NCBI GenBank assembly: GCA_013398275.1
Contig: VZSE01014922.1
Coordinates: 8,145,358-8,209,357, forward strand
Length of the DNA: 64,000 nucleotides
From: Promerops cafer
Lineage: Eukaryota; Chordata; Aves; Passeriformes; Nectariniidae
Reading direction: 5' to 3'
Position numbers and translations under genes: made by a program. Of this stretch, positions 1-11,400 are shown in pieces. The stretch's first letter is position 1; every line of letters begins with the position of its first letter. The notes below the pieces were generated by a model. That model worked only from the letters and a program-made list of their open reading frames with translations. It had not been told where the DNA came from and made no database searches.

Positions 1-156
1 GGAAGTGGTGAAGTCACCATCCCTGGAAGCATTCAAAAGGTGTGGATATGGCACTTAAGGGCATGATTTAATCATGAACATGGTAGTGGCTCTAGGTTGA
101 TGGTTGGACCTGATGATCTTAAATGTCTTTTCCAAACTTAATGATTCATTATTCTA
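1..156 (+). mobile_element. CR1 LINE fragment, 3' end
   Basis: This matches the 3' end of avian CR1 retrotransposons: a segment resembling GTGGTGAAGTCACCATCCCT, then GGTTGATGGTTGGACCTGATGATCTT, then the terminal AATGATTCATTATTCTA tail. CR1 copies are usually 5'-truncated and end in short ATTCTATG-like repeats rather than poly(A), and this copy fits that. The left side is cut by the window edge, so its full length is unknown. No coding capacity remains. The family call is by recognition; subfamily cannot be set without alignment. Confidence 0.9.
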
Positions 157-1994
157 AAGCAACAGCTGTGTGTGCCTCATAATGTCCCCAAATGGCAGGA
201 GTGGATGGAGCCCCACAGAGGAATGAAGACTCTGTAGGTGTTTGGGATGGAGGAGCATAGATTGGGTAGGATGAAATTTATAATCTATTCTTCTACCTTT
301 TTTCAGCCCTCTTTCTCCATTCTCTTTATAAATCTGTACCTGGATAATTAGTCTCCCTATTAGACAAAGGCATATACAAATACCCAGTCATCCTGTTTTT
401 GCATACACAAACTGGGTATATAAAGATGGATGTGCACCAGTGGGTCTTTGTTCATTTAAAAATTGAATCTCTGCTGGCCTCTCTGCAGCCTTTTGGGTCT
501 CTGAAGCTTCAGGGGAAGCCAGATGTAATTAATCTTCACTCAGAAGATGCACCTGAATCACAACCCTGAGCCTCAAGCAGTCTGAGGCTTGAGGAAACAC
601 ATGGATCAAGATTCAGTTTGGACTAGATGTGATAATTCTGAGGATACAGCTTGACTAGGCAAAAGCACACTTTTTGTGAGTCAGTCTCTTAAAATCAAGG
701 CAGATAGAGGAAGAAATGAAAGAAAAAAAAAAAAAAAAGAAACTTTGGAAAAGTTAAAAGCTTTGAGCAAGATATTTTCCTCTGCTCATTTGCTCATGTA
801 ACAGGATTTTTCAAATAACATACTCAGCTGTTGGGCATGAGATATCACTCACAGCTCCAGGTATTTGTTGAAAAATGACTTCAGATTCAAGACTCCCTTG
901 TGCCACAGTAAACTTTATTTTGTCTGTATTTGCTCAGTTGAAACTGTAAAGAAAATAAATGACAGATTTCCTCTGTGGAAAAGTCCTGCAGAATTTAACA
1001 TTGGTGAAATCATGAGGATCTTCAAGGATAGGGAACTGTAGAAAAAATCAGAACTACCTCCTGAAATTCAGCAGATTTCCTGTCTATTCTACAGCATTTT
1101 ATATGCAATTTCCTGTTAGAATTAAAATTATTAAAAAGCCCCAAAATAGGCATTAACAAGGCTGGAATTTCCTATTAAGTTGTGAAGGACTTTTCCATAG
1201 GGAATGTGGCAGGTTAACTACAGCATCTGAAAACTTTGGATCTGGCATGTGGTGGACTGAGTGGCAGTGAGAGCATCTGCCCTGGAAGGTCTGCAGCAGC
1301 GTCCCTCAGTGCAACCCCTGTTCCATTTTCTGCAAATGAAACCCAGCCAGGCTCTGGTTCAACAACGTGTTCACCATAGCCTCAAATCAGTCTCTGGAAA
1401 ATCTCAGTTCTGAGTCTCACTGAAGTCACTGAAAATGAGGCATATAGTGGAAGTAAATTACTCAGTTATGCAGTGCTTTGCTGCACCAGGCTTAGGCCTG
1501 ATCCTAAAATCTAAGTGCAGCTTTTTTCTGCCTTCAGTGGGCTCTAGGGCAGGTGCTACAACAGCATCTCCCCCACACTAGGATACATAACAGGTTATTC
1601 CACCCACTGGGTTTCTCACAGGATGCAGAAGAAGTGAGTGTAGCCTGAGGCTGAAGACATATGCACAAGTGAGATAAGGATCATATATGGGAATTTGAAG
1701 TGAGGCTGTCCTAGTTTATACAGCTGAAGATCTAATCCTGGCTGTCTAATAAAACAGTTAATCTTCAAAATCTTCTTGATAGACTGCAAAAGGAGCCCAA
1801 AACTGGCAATTATCTCTGTTTTTAAAATACTCCAGGCATACATTTTAACTATCTGCACATAATTCTGGGGAAGTGATTCACAGTGATGCTGGGGAACCTG
1901 AGGACGCCTCAGAATAAATTGGGCAGATGATAGCATACATCAGTTCCTCTTAGGAACAGAAACCCAATTTTTATTGAATCCTCAGATAAGGAAG
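157..1994. other. Unique noncoding stretch
   Basis: No gene is supported. The stretch holds a 16-base A run (723-738), a weak 8-bp inverted repeat (CCTCAAGC at 571-578 with GCTTGAGG at 587-594), and AT-rich sequence around 900-1150. The longest open frame, 106 codons on the minus strand at 1616-1936, has no recognisable domain and looks fortuitous. Confidence 0.7.
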
Positions 1995-2108
1995 TGTTAT
2001 GGTTTAACCCTAGACAGCAACTAAGCTGCTCACTCACTCCCCCCACCCCTAGTGGGATGGGGAGGAGAATCAGAAAAAGATAAAACCCATGGGTTAAGAT
2101 AAGAACAG

Positions 2109-2114
2109 TTTAAT
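2109..2114 (-). promoter_or_regulatory. Poly(A) signal of the LTR
   Basis: On the minus strand this reads ATTAAA, within TTATTAAACTG. It lies downstream of the TATA-like box in LTR sense, at the position expected for the R-region polyadenylation signal. Current activity is not known. Confidence 0.55.
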
Positions 2115-2123
2115 AATCAAAGT

Positions 2124-2128
<5 letters not shown>

Positions 2129-2159
<31 letters not shown>

Positions 2160-2160
2160 N
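2129..2160. repeat. 31-base A run ending in an N
   Basis: A run of 31 A ends in the only ambiguous base of the window (N at 2160) and is followed by AAGAGAGATAATAAAAAGAGAGAG. It lies inside the LTR, where it reads as poly(T) in LTR sense. The N suggests the assembler could not resolve the length of the homopolymer, so the true length is uncertain. Confidence 0.95.
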
Positions 2161-2300
2161 AAGAGAGATAATAAAAAGAGAGAGAAGAATAAAACCCAAG
2201 AAAGACAAGTAATGCACAATAAAATTGCTGACCACCCACTGACCAATGCCCAGCCCATCCCTGAGCAGTGATCAGCCCTCTTTCAGCCAGCTCCCTCCAG

Positions 2301-2306
2301 TTTATA
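2301..2306 (-). promoter_or_regulatory. TATA-like box of the LTR
   Basis: On the minus strand this reads TATAAA in the context CAGAATATAAACTGG. It sits about 270 bp inside the LTR from its TG end, so the U3 region would be 2307-2572 and transcription would start roughly 25-30 bp further on. The position agrees with the poly(A) signal at 2109-2114. Confidence 0.55.
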
Positions 2307-2572
2307 TTCTGAGCATGAAATTCTAGGGTGTGGAATATCCCTTTGGCCAGTTCAGGTCACCTCTGCTGGCCATGTTCCCTCCTGGCTTCTGGTGCACCTG
2401 CTCATTGGCAGAGCCCAGGACCCTGAGAAGTCCTTGGCTCAGGGTAAGCACTGCTTGGCACCAACCAAAACATCAGCAAGTTATCAGCTTTATTCTCATA
2501 CTGAATCTGAAACACAGCACTGCACCAGCTATCTGGAAGAAAATTACCTCTATCCCAGATGAAACTAGGACA

Positions 2573-2996
2573 GGAAACCTCTTCTTTATATGGAAATCTT
2601 ATGAGAACTGAGTGGGATCACATGCTTTAGTACCGAGTCATCGGCAAATTTCTCTTATCCCCATATACCTTGTTGCACATGGTGCCACACACTGTTCAGT
2701 GCTGAAATATGGTTGGTTTACTTGGCTGCCATGTGTCATCTGATTTACTAAACTGTGATGAGGCATACAGATGTTTAATTGAAATATATATAACTTTAAT
2801 AAAGCTCTAAATAAGCCCGAGGAGCAGACTCCAGATACAAATTCTCGTGTTTAGAATAGTCTGTTTTCTAGTATAAGAAGCAATGTGTACTGTTTGTGGG
2901 CCAGCTTTGCTCTGGGTTGCTGCTCAGGCTGTTCACATCTCCGGTGTGTGGCGAGCCTGAAGGCAGTGGAGAAGTGGGTGGTGTGGAGGGGGACAG
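2573..2996. other. Short noncoding stretch
   Basis: Unique sequence between the solo LTR and the minisatellite. It includes AT-rich DNA with an AATAAA at about 2800, which I do not assign to a transcript. GC content rises toward the minisatellite. Confidence 0.6.
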
Positions 2997-3152
2997 CACG
3001 GCCACCAGCACGGCCACCAGCATGGCCATCGGCACAGCCATCAGCACGGCCACCAGCATGGCCATCGGCAAGGCCATCAGCACAGCCATCAGCACGGCCA
3101 TCGGCACGGCCACCAGCACAGCCATCAGCACGGCCATCGGCACGGCCCTCGC
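2997..3152. repeat. 12-bp GC-rich minisatellite, 13 units
   Basis: Thirteen contiguous 12-bp units follow the pattern CACGGCCAYCRG, with only substitutions and no length change (the last unit is divergent). Three main unit types alternate: CCACCAG, CCATCGG and CCATCAG endings. Units at 3009-3044 and 3045-3080 are near-identical triplets of units, showing a 36-bp higher-order duplication. Because the period is a multiple of three, several frames on both strands stay open across it, which makes long but meaningless frames (for example 2896-3501). Strand composition is skewed: C exceeds G. Confidence 0.95.
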
Positions 3153-6100
3153 TGACAGCGCCGCGGGATCCCGGGCACTGGGCCAGCATCCCGGCGGGGC
3201 TGCACTGGAAACACCTGCAGTGCCCGGCTCTGTCTCCTTCCTGGGGTGTAGGAAGCCAGGCCGGGGCAGGCAGCTGGGAGTGCAGCAGTGGTGTGGGATG
3301 CAGGTGAATGCTCAGCAGATGGGCAGGCGTGCACCGAGAACCCCACAGCCTCTGGCTGCAGCAGATGTGGCGGATGTGAACTTGCTGAATAGACTCATGC
3401 TCAGATTAGTAATGGCTTCAGCTCAAGCAGAGATTGCTTTTCCCAGAACAGCAGCCCTAAAAATTCTCCCACACCATCGGCATTTTGGAACAGCTCTTTG
3501 AATCACAGAAGTCTTGTATTAACCTGAAGATACTGAAAACATCTAATCTCTATTTTGACTGATAAATTAAATACTGTTTGGAGGTTTTCTGTTTCAAAAG
3601 CACTGGAACTTGTCTGCACTGTCAGAAAAGTCTCCAGCGCAGTTCAGGAAGCAGCATGGGTCAGCCACCTCTCCCAGCAGGCAGCTTAGAAGAGGTTACA
3701 CTGTTCTGGAGAGCAAAAAAGCTCAGAAGTACAGCTGCAGGCTATTCTAAGCTGGCTGGCCTCAGAGAACAGGCCTGGGCATGTTTAATTTGTTACCAGA
3801 GGTGCAGCTGCTGTGTCTCCTGGAGCACCATATGTAGTGAGGAGACCTGGCAGGGTATTGCTTGCAGGTGGGCATAGGGAGCACACCCACCACGGGGATA
3901 ATGGGGACTGGAGACTTAATCCAGCCTCACAGGAGCTTCCCCATCACCCACACGTGACCTCCCATTCTGCAGCCTCTGGGTTGAAGTGGGACACCCAAAA
4001 GAGGGCACATTTCAATGTAAAGGCACAAAACACCCTCTCTGCAGTGGTTTCAGTCAGTGTCACTAAGTGAACCTGACAGAGGACCAGGCACAAGGGCAGA
4101 ACAAGCATATTTTCAATGAGAGAGCTAATGGGGTCTCCACACTGTGCTTCAGGGCAGAAGCAAGGACATGAGGTCTGGCAGGCAATGCCACAGCAAAGGG
4201 GCGAGCAGCTCATCCCAGCACCTATGAAAACACAGGCTTTCTGCTGGTACAAACCTCGTGGGAGTGCTGGGGTTTAGCCAGACCCATTTGGGCAGGGACC
4301 AAAGATCGAACAATGCCACCCACGCCTGTTTGCAAGCTCAGGCTGCATCACTTGTTTAGTTTTTGTTTCTGCTTTTGGAGGATTATTGAGGATTTGTCAC
4401 AGAGAGCAGTGCTGGTCTCTCCTGAAATGTCTGGATATGCACCAGCCGACACAAACCGTCTCTCCTGAGCTTTTCAGGTCACTGCACAGCCCCAGCAGAG
4501 CAGGATGGAGACTTTCCCATTGCCAGGCAGTCCTCCATGAGGGGCTGAGTGCTCCCAAGTGGTGCCCACACTTGCCTTCCTCATGAGTGGGAGCTGCTGC
4601 CTTTTCCCACCACTCCCATCTCCTCCTACACCTTCCCTGTCCTCCCCCTGCAAGACTGTGCTCCAGTGCAGTAGCTGTCTGTAAGCAAACCAATGAAAGA
4701 TTATGTTTTTAATTAGGGTTTGATACTAATTGCCTTCAATGAGGCTATTTTCACATCACAGCTGACCAAAGCCAAAAGACATTAAGTCTGTCTCCCTAAT
4801 AAATCATTCCTCCTGCTCTCCAGGGTTGGAGATGAACAGTGAATAGGCAATGTACACAGCACCGGCCTAATTGCCTCCTAAAATATGCAGGCAACTCCCA
4901 CAGCAGTCAACAGAAAGGCTCATGTGCATCTGAGGGGGCCTTGTGTTATTACTGATGCTCTCACACTAAGGGGGCCATTGCTGCCTCTCCCATCCCTCCA
5001 TAGCTCTGGCAGGAGTGTTTCCATGTCTGCCAGCCAGGAGGATGAGCTGGAAGCAGATGAAGAGGAGGGGGTATCTTTTTAAAGTCAGACAAAAGAAAGC
5101 TCAGCCCTCCCTTTGCCTACTTCCAGCCCTAAAACAAAGGCTGGGTATAAATCTTCCATTTCCACTGACTGGCCAGGTTTGGAGAGAGAGATGCCAGCTA
5201 GAGATCTCTGACACAATTAAAAAATCAAAAGGCTTCTGTGGATAAACACTGGTTTGGCACCACAGCCTGACAAATCCTTCCCTAATCCCTATGAAACCTC
5301 CCAAACCAGGCAGAGAAATGCCCAGGGAAAGTCAGCTGCTCTGAATTCATCCACCACCATCACTGCATGCAGCCCTACTCCACTGGGAGCTCCCGGTTTC
5401 CCCCCTCCATATCTCCATCCCCAGAAGCCCAAATTTGTCCTCAAAATCCTATCTGAACAGAGCCACTCAACCCTTTGAGCCCTCTGCTACTGCAAGACAT
5501 TGCCTGGCCTTGGCTGTTATATTTTGTACCAACAGGGGAGACTTGATTCCTTGTTAAATAACAGACATCAGAAAAATAGGGCAGGGAGGAACTCCAAAGA
5601 GCTGTCTGGTCTCTCTCTCTGTCACTGCTGGTTAACATCAGTGAGAGCCTCCCTGCTCCTGGCAGAACTGTGCCCAGTGCCACTGAGGCAATGACCCCTG
5701 AGCCAAGCTGAGTGAACACCTTCCCTTTTGGCAGCTCGTGCAGGTTCCTCCCTGCTTCGTGATAAACGTATTTTTCATCTCTGAGTGCATGTGACAATTA
5801 ATGGAGGCTAAGGGCCAGATCCCCACCTGGTATGAGTTGGCAGTGCTCTGAGGAACACAGCAGAGCTCTACCAGTTTAGATCAGATGAGATGCTGACTGT
5901 ACTCCTGAAATCCCCACAAACTCTTTGAGCCAGTGCTGTTCCAGACTTTGCTGGGGCATCCATAAGAATTGTTTATTCCAGGGTCCCCGAGGAGGAAAAG
6001 TACTTTACGTGTTTAACAGCACAGCTGATGTGATGCTACACCTTGGAGCAGGAACTGGATTAAGGCAGGGAAATCAAGAACATTTCTTTCCCCAATCCTC

Positions 6101-8400
6101 CCATTTACAATGGAAAAATAAACCTCCTTATTAAACAGACGAAGGTTAAACACACTCACACACACAGACACCCAGAAAAGAGAAATATTGAAAGTACCTT
6201 TACATTGTCACACCAATGGGGTTGGGTTTCTGATTCTCTTATTTCACAACATGGCAGAGGATTTTAAAGGGATTGATGGCCCTGCAAGGCAGAAACTATT
6301 AAAATAGTGCCACTATTTTCTTTGGAAAGTACCTCACTGGCTGTTGGTTCTTGCTAGCAGAAAAAAATAACAAAAAACTGAAGGGATAAGACAAATATGC
6401 TCCTTCAAGAGTTTCTAATAAAATGATAACATTGAGCAAGGCTGCCAATATATTCCATGTCCCGATGCACTGCAGCAGAAGGGAAGAATTTAATATGCTT
6501 TGAAAATGCCAATTGCCTGTTGCCAAAGATGCATATGATCCCACTGGCAGCGGGGTAGGTGGCAGGGATTAAGATGTTAGAGGAGATGTCATCCTTCCCA
6601 GGCAATGTTAATTTCACTGAAGAAGACAATATGAAGACAGTCCTGTTTCCTGTGAGGAAGATTCCTTTTTCCCTCAGGGTTCACTCTGAATTCTCCATGG
6701 TGGCGAAACTACTTTTACAGAAGCCCTTTTTTCTCCCTGGAATATTTTTATGGTTACAGCAACCAGAATGTAGGTATGCTTCCATCTACAAAAGGGATTT
6801 CTGTGGCTTCTGTGGCTGAGAGCATTTCCTGGTTCTTTACTCTCACACAAGAGGTTGGGACAGATACAAGAGGCACTGTGTTTTGAGGGGAATGTGGCCC
6901 AAGGTCATGCCCAAAGCATAAGTCAAAAGAACAGATAGATCTTGTGAGTCCAGGGCTGGTATCCTGAGCATCCACTTTTCTGTAAGCAAGGTGTCCGTGT
7001 AGGAGTGGTGAAGGCCAATGTGTCTTCATTTCCTGGCTGTGCTGCTGCATCCCAGGCATGTGTCATTGCCATATTTTGTGGTTGGAATCAAACTGAGCTT
7101 GTATTTCTGGCCTTCTGAAGTGTCTCCAGATGATCTTCCTCTTTCCTTCCAACTTTTTTCCCCTTGTGGGTCTCCCTGGTGCGTTTGGTACAGACTGAGC
7201 AAAAATTTGATTCCTGGTCTGGTCAGTCCAGACTCCAGAGGCCTTTTTGTCACCCCTGCCCCACTTCAGATGTTTTAAACATATGTCTACATCCTTCCCT
7301 ATTGGGGTGAGCATTAACCACACTCTTGACCTGAAACATGTGATTAGAAGCCATATTTCAGTGGGAGTTAGGCATATGCTTAAATTCTCTTCTGTTCTGA
7401 ACTGATACTTTCTTGAACTGGAGCCTAAATTTTTTTGGTATGATCCATCTTTGCTCTTCCACATACCTTTACTGCAAAATATTCTGCAAGACATATATGT
7501 CTTAGTAAGTGTATTATTCTGGGGCTTTTCCACAAAAAGCCCAATTGATACATCACATACTTAACCTCTTGAACAAAGGAGTTAACTTTACAGGATCACT
7601 TTACAAGCAGTGGCCAAAGCTTTTGGATGGAAACTAGCTATCATGTGGTAAGCAGTTGAAAGAGCAAACAGCTTATTCATTATCATAGCATTGGTTTCAG
7701 AAACAAAACACAGACTGCAGAAAGAGCCGGTCTAGATTTCCAAACATGTTGCCTGTCCCATCACTGGAGCATGTTTATTTAAACCCTCTCTCTGTGCATG
7801 CAGCCAGTTGTTAGACTTAACTCCCAATTTCCTCACATTAGGAGTTTCGACCTGGACCCTACTGCTCCCACTGTGCTCTCCATCATGCACAGGGAGCTCC
7901 TACCAAAGTGAGCAGGAAATGCACTTCTGTACAGCTTTGACAGAAGCCCTCAGCTGGGAATCAAGCCCTGGGCACATTTGTCAGTGTAGGATGTTTGTGC
8001 AAGAGCACATGCTACTCATCAGATCCACAAGCTCCCCATGTTTGTTCAAAACTCTTTGAACAACAGTCCCATACTCTTTACCTTCTCAGTATTCTGCCTT
8101 TTTTCCCCCTTTTATTAATCATTCTCATGTCCAGGCACCCAGATGTGCTCATTTCACTTTCAACATAATGGATGCAGAGGCCATTAAAATGATGGCATAA
8201 GTCTGTTAGTGCTTGCCATGGAAACTTAACCCCTGTCAGCAAATGCTTGGTCACAGAAATGCTCTCATCAATCTGTCACTGCTGTCTTCAAGTCCTTGCT
8301 CTGGAAAGTGCATGTGGGCTAATCCTGCAGGATCTGGTCCAAAATTTACTGAAGCGAGTGGGAGTTCTACCAATTTATTGAACTTGGCACCATGATTTTA
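3153..8400. other. Unique noncoding stretch
   Basis: No supported gene. The first 250 bases are GC-rich with a few CpG sites (around 3155-3200), probably related to the minisatellite surroundings. A short CA-rich patch lies at 6150-6176. Open frames reach 156 codons (minus strand, 7063-7533) without recognisable domains, and frames on the two strands overlap, as expected for noncoding DNA. Confidence 0.65.
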
Positions 8401-11400
8401 AGGGGGGAAAAAAAGCATTATAAGAATGAATTCAACTGCTTTAGGCAGACACTATTTATAATGTAACACGACATCATCAGAACCCTCTAAATTTAATTCA
8501 GCAGGACACCTACAATTTTTTACATGTCCACCTACAGCAGTATCAATTGGAAATACAAACCCAGAAATAAAGTGATTTCAGTGAGTTATTTTCCAGTTTT
8601 TTGAAGTTGGATTTAGGGAGATTTCAGTCCATTTCCTTTGCCCTGTACCCAGCTCTGTGTTACTGTGGGTACTGCTCAGTGGGGTGTGCTGGCTTGCTCT
8701 CAGGTATTGAGCCCTGCATTTATGGCTCTGCTGTGAATCATCGGCAGTCACGGCCACAGCCAGGCTGCAGCAATGAGGGAGCCACAGCCGGGTGAAGTGA
8801 GCACACGAGTAGCAGGGAGGGAGTGACAAAAATAGGGGAAACATGTTTTATATCAAAACCAGCCATCTGGGCCCACTGCCTGTCCAGTGGGAGTGGGCTG
8901 TAAGTGGGACAGTACACGGTCTCCAGGCTCCCATACTAATTACAGGGGAATTCAAGTCCCTTTGGGAATTCCCAGTTTAGACTCACAGCCTCAGCACAAC
9001 CCACAGCACTGAGAAAAGCCAGCTTTGGACTTCCTAGTCCAGAGGGCTTGACTCCCGAGTCAGGCCCTTTGGCTGCACATAGGCTAGTGAGCTAAACAGG
9101 GCCAGGGCACTGGCTGGAGAGCCTCTCCATAATTATTAATGCCTCAAAGGTTTTGACCATCCCAACCACTGTTGCCACAGATTCTGTGGCACAGCTGGGA
9201 GGACAGCAGGGGACAGCAGGTAGGGAAGATGAAGCTGTTCTGGTCTGAGAATCAATGGTGAGAGATGTATCACTTCACTTGCCCTTAAGAAGATGCAAAG
9301 TGTCCTGGCTTGTTTTGTTTACCAATACAAGGTTTTCCTTTATGTTTTTCTTTTTGCCCAAGCATAATTTTTTACATCTAGGCTACATGACAACACTGTT
9401 CCTAACTGATATGGTGGAGTCTGCCTTGTCCATCCACGCAGATTAGCAGGAGCATCCCTGAGCAAGGAGACACCCAGAGCCGTGCGCTGATCCCTTTGAC
9501 CATGCCACCCTCCCACATGCTGTGGTCATCATCTACCTCCAGAATCAAAGTCCTGGCACAGTTCCTGCTCATAATAAAGTCCATCACTCAGGCAGACAGT
9601 TTGCCTGGTAACACAGACCTGGATAGGAAACAGGCTTCCTGCTCTGGCATTGGAGGCAATAGGGATGAATTAGCTGGTTGGGTTTTGCTTTCAGTAACGG
9701 AGCTTGGGATCATCACTAGCAGATGAAAACCAACTTGAGATGCATCTTTGCATTTCTCTTGAATGACAGATGAATATGTATTCATAACTGTAACTTGTTC
9801 TGTTTTGGGATTTTTCTCCCACTGAACACAAACAAGAATCTCTGCAGAGATTTTGGCACAAAGCCTACATACATCTTGCCCTGGGCCAAGTGATGAGCAG
9901 GGACATAAATGTTCTCACACAGGTCAGTTCACAGCATGCATGAGAGCATCCTTGCTGCACACTGTGGGCAGAGAGCCTCTTTTCTTACAAGTAGTCATAA
10001 CTAAAGGAATTAGCCATCCTTTCTTTGTGTAAAACTTGTGCCTGTAGGCACCTACCCCTCTTAAATACCTTTAAAATTCCCAGCCATGGTACTCAAGAAC
10101 CACACTTTGAGCACCACTTGTAGCTGCCTGAGTGGTGGTGAAGGGTCAGTTCTCCTAGGACTGGGAAATGCTACAGACGTCATCAAAAGCAAAATAATAG
10201 CAGTAGCTGTGCTAAATGCATATGGACATGTGGGGCAGAGACACACTGGGTGCTCTGCGTGAAGGGCAGCCTTGCCTTGGAATCTCTGAAATGCTGCAGA
10301 AAGTAATGGGGGAGAGAAGCAGGAAACCACCTGGGAAGCCAAGACTTTTGTGGCTAAGAATGGAAGGAGAAGTGCTTTGGGTCTTGTGCAGCTGAGGATT
10401 TGCTGTGACAGGCTCATGAAATCCATGTTTGTGCTCAGGGCTGTGAGCTGTGCACAGCAAGGGGGGCTGTTCTGTGTGCTCAGCAGATGTGTGGGTTACT
10501 GACCCCAGGATTTAACAGCAGCAGAGCCCCAGTCATCTTTCTCTGGATGGATGTGGTCTTGTGACTTGATATTTCTGAGGACTGAGAGCTCAGGAACTGC
10601 CTCATCCCGTTTTTCATTGTCCTCTGCCCTGCCCTGGTGGAGACTTCTCTATCTGCCAAGGTCTGCTGTGTGTCAGTACAGAGAAATAAACAGAGCCCGA
10701 GCAGGCTGTTGTGGTTTCTGATTTGCTTGCCTATGTATTTAGAAATTATCAATATGTTATGCTCTGAGCAAATCAACATGGCTTTAATGATTGGGAAGGA
10801 AAAGAAACAAACTCCAGTCATTAAGTGCTAATCACACAGTTACTATATTACATAGTCAGACCTGGCAATGAAATATCCATCTCACTGCCTGCAAAGAGAT
10901 CACTGAATCAATTTTTTGCATTAAAATTTCATTCCTTCCCATACTAGACATTTGTTCAGCTTGTTTATACTCACGCCACATGGCCACAAGCTGTGTAGTT
11001 AGTGATAAATGAGGGGAGACATTTATCTTTGGAAACCTAGGCCAAGCCAAAAAGTTGATCGCTTGTTTTTGTAGAAGAATAACACATGTGAGATTTACTC
11101 AGATAAATCCCACCAGTGGTAATGGGATTGCCTATGTTAATTGCCCACATAATAAATTCTGGTAACAGCAGCGAGGGTTTTACATCCTGCAATGGGTTTT
11201 TAGCATTCCATTACTGATGGTGCCAGCATTGCGGGGAAGTACAGTGTCATGGTGGCTCTCAAAACACAGGCAGGTCTGAGAGCTGGTTCAGCCTCTTGGA
11301 CACCACCTCCTAAGTGCACCTTCTGCCAGTCTCTGAGCTCAGGTGGTTGTAGCTGGACTGCCACATCCCTGCCCCAGCACCTCAGTCCCTCCTGGTGTAA

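Larger units (their letters stand above)
1995..2572 (-). mobile_element. Solo LTR of an endogenous retrovirus (avian type)
   Basis: The element is 578 bp. Read on the minus strand it starts TGTCCTAGTTT and ends GTTAAACCATAACA, so it has the TG...CA ends of an LTR. In that sense it carries a TATA-like box (2301-2306 on the plus strand, TTTATA) followed about 190 bp later by an ATTAAA poly(A) signal (2109-2114), the usual LTR order. The pattern (GGGATATTCCA segment, CCCATCCCACT segment near the 3' end) is one I recognise as a common LTR family of bird genomes. The flanks read GGAAG (1990-1994) and GGAAA (2573-2577), a 4/5 match that may be a decayed 5-bp target duplication, as made by ERVL-type integrases. 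No gag, pol or env lies next to it, so it is a solo LTR left by recombination. An A run and an N interrupt it. Confidence 0.85.

Noticed and set aside
2330..2611. 93-codon plus-strand frame
   Set aside because: It lies almost wholly inside the minus-strand solo LTR and reads the wrong strand of it.
2896..3501. 201-codon open frame on the plus strand, the longest in the window
   Set aside because: It is kept open by the 12-bp minisatellite, whose period is a multiple of three. Other frames on both strands are open over the same stretch, and no domain is visible.
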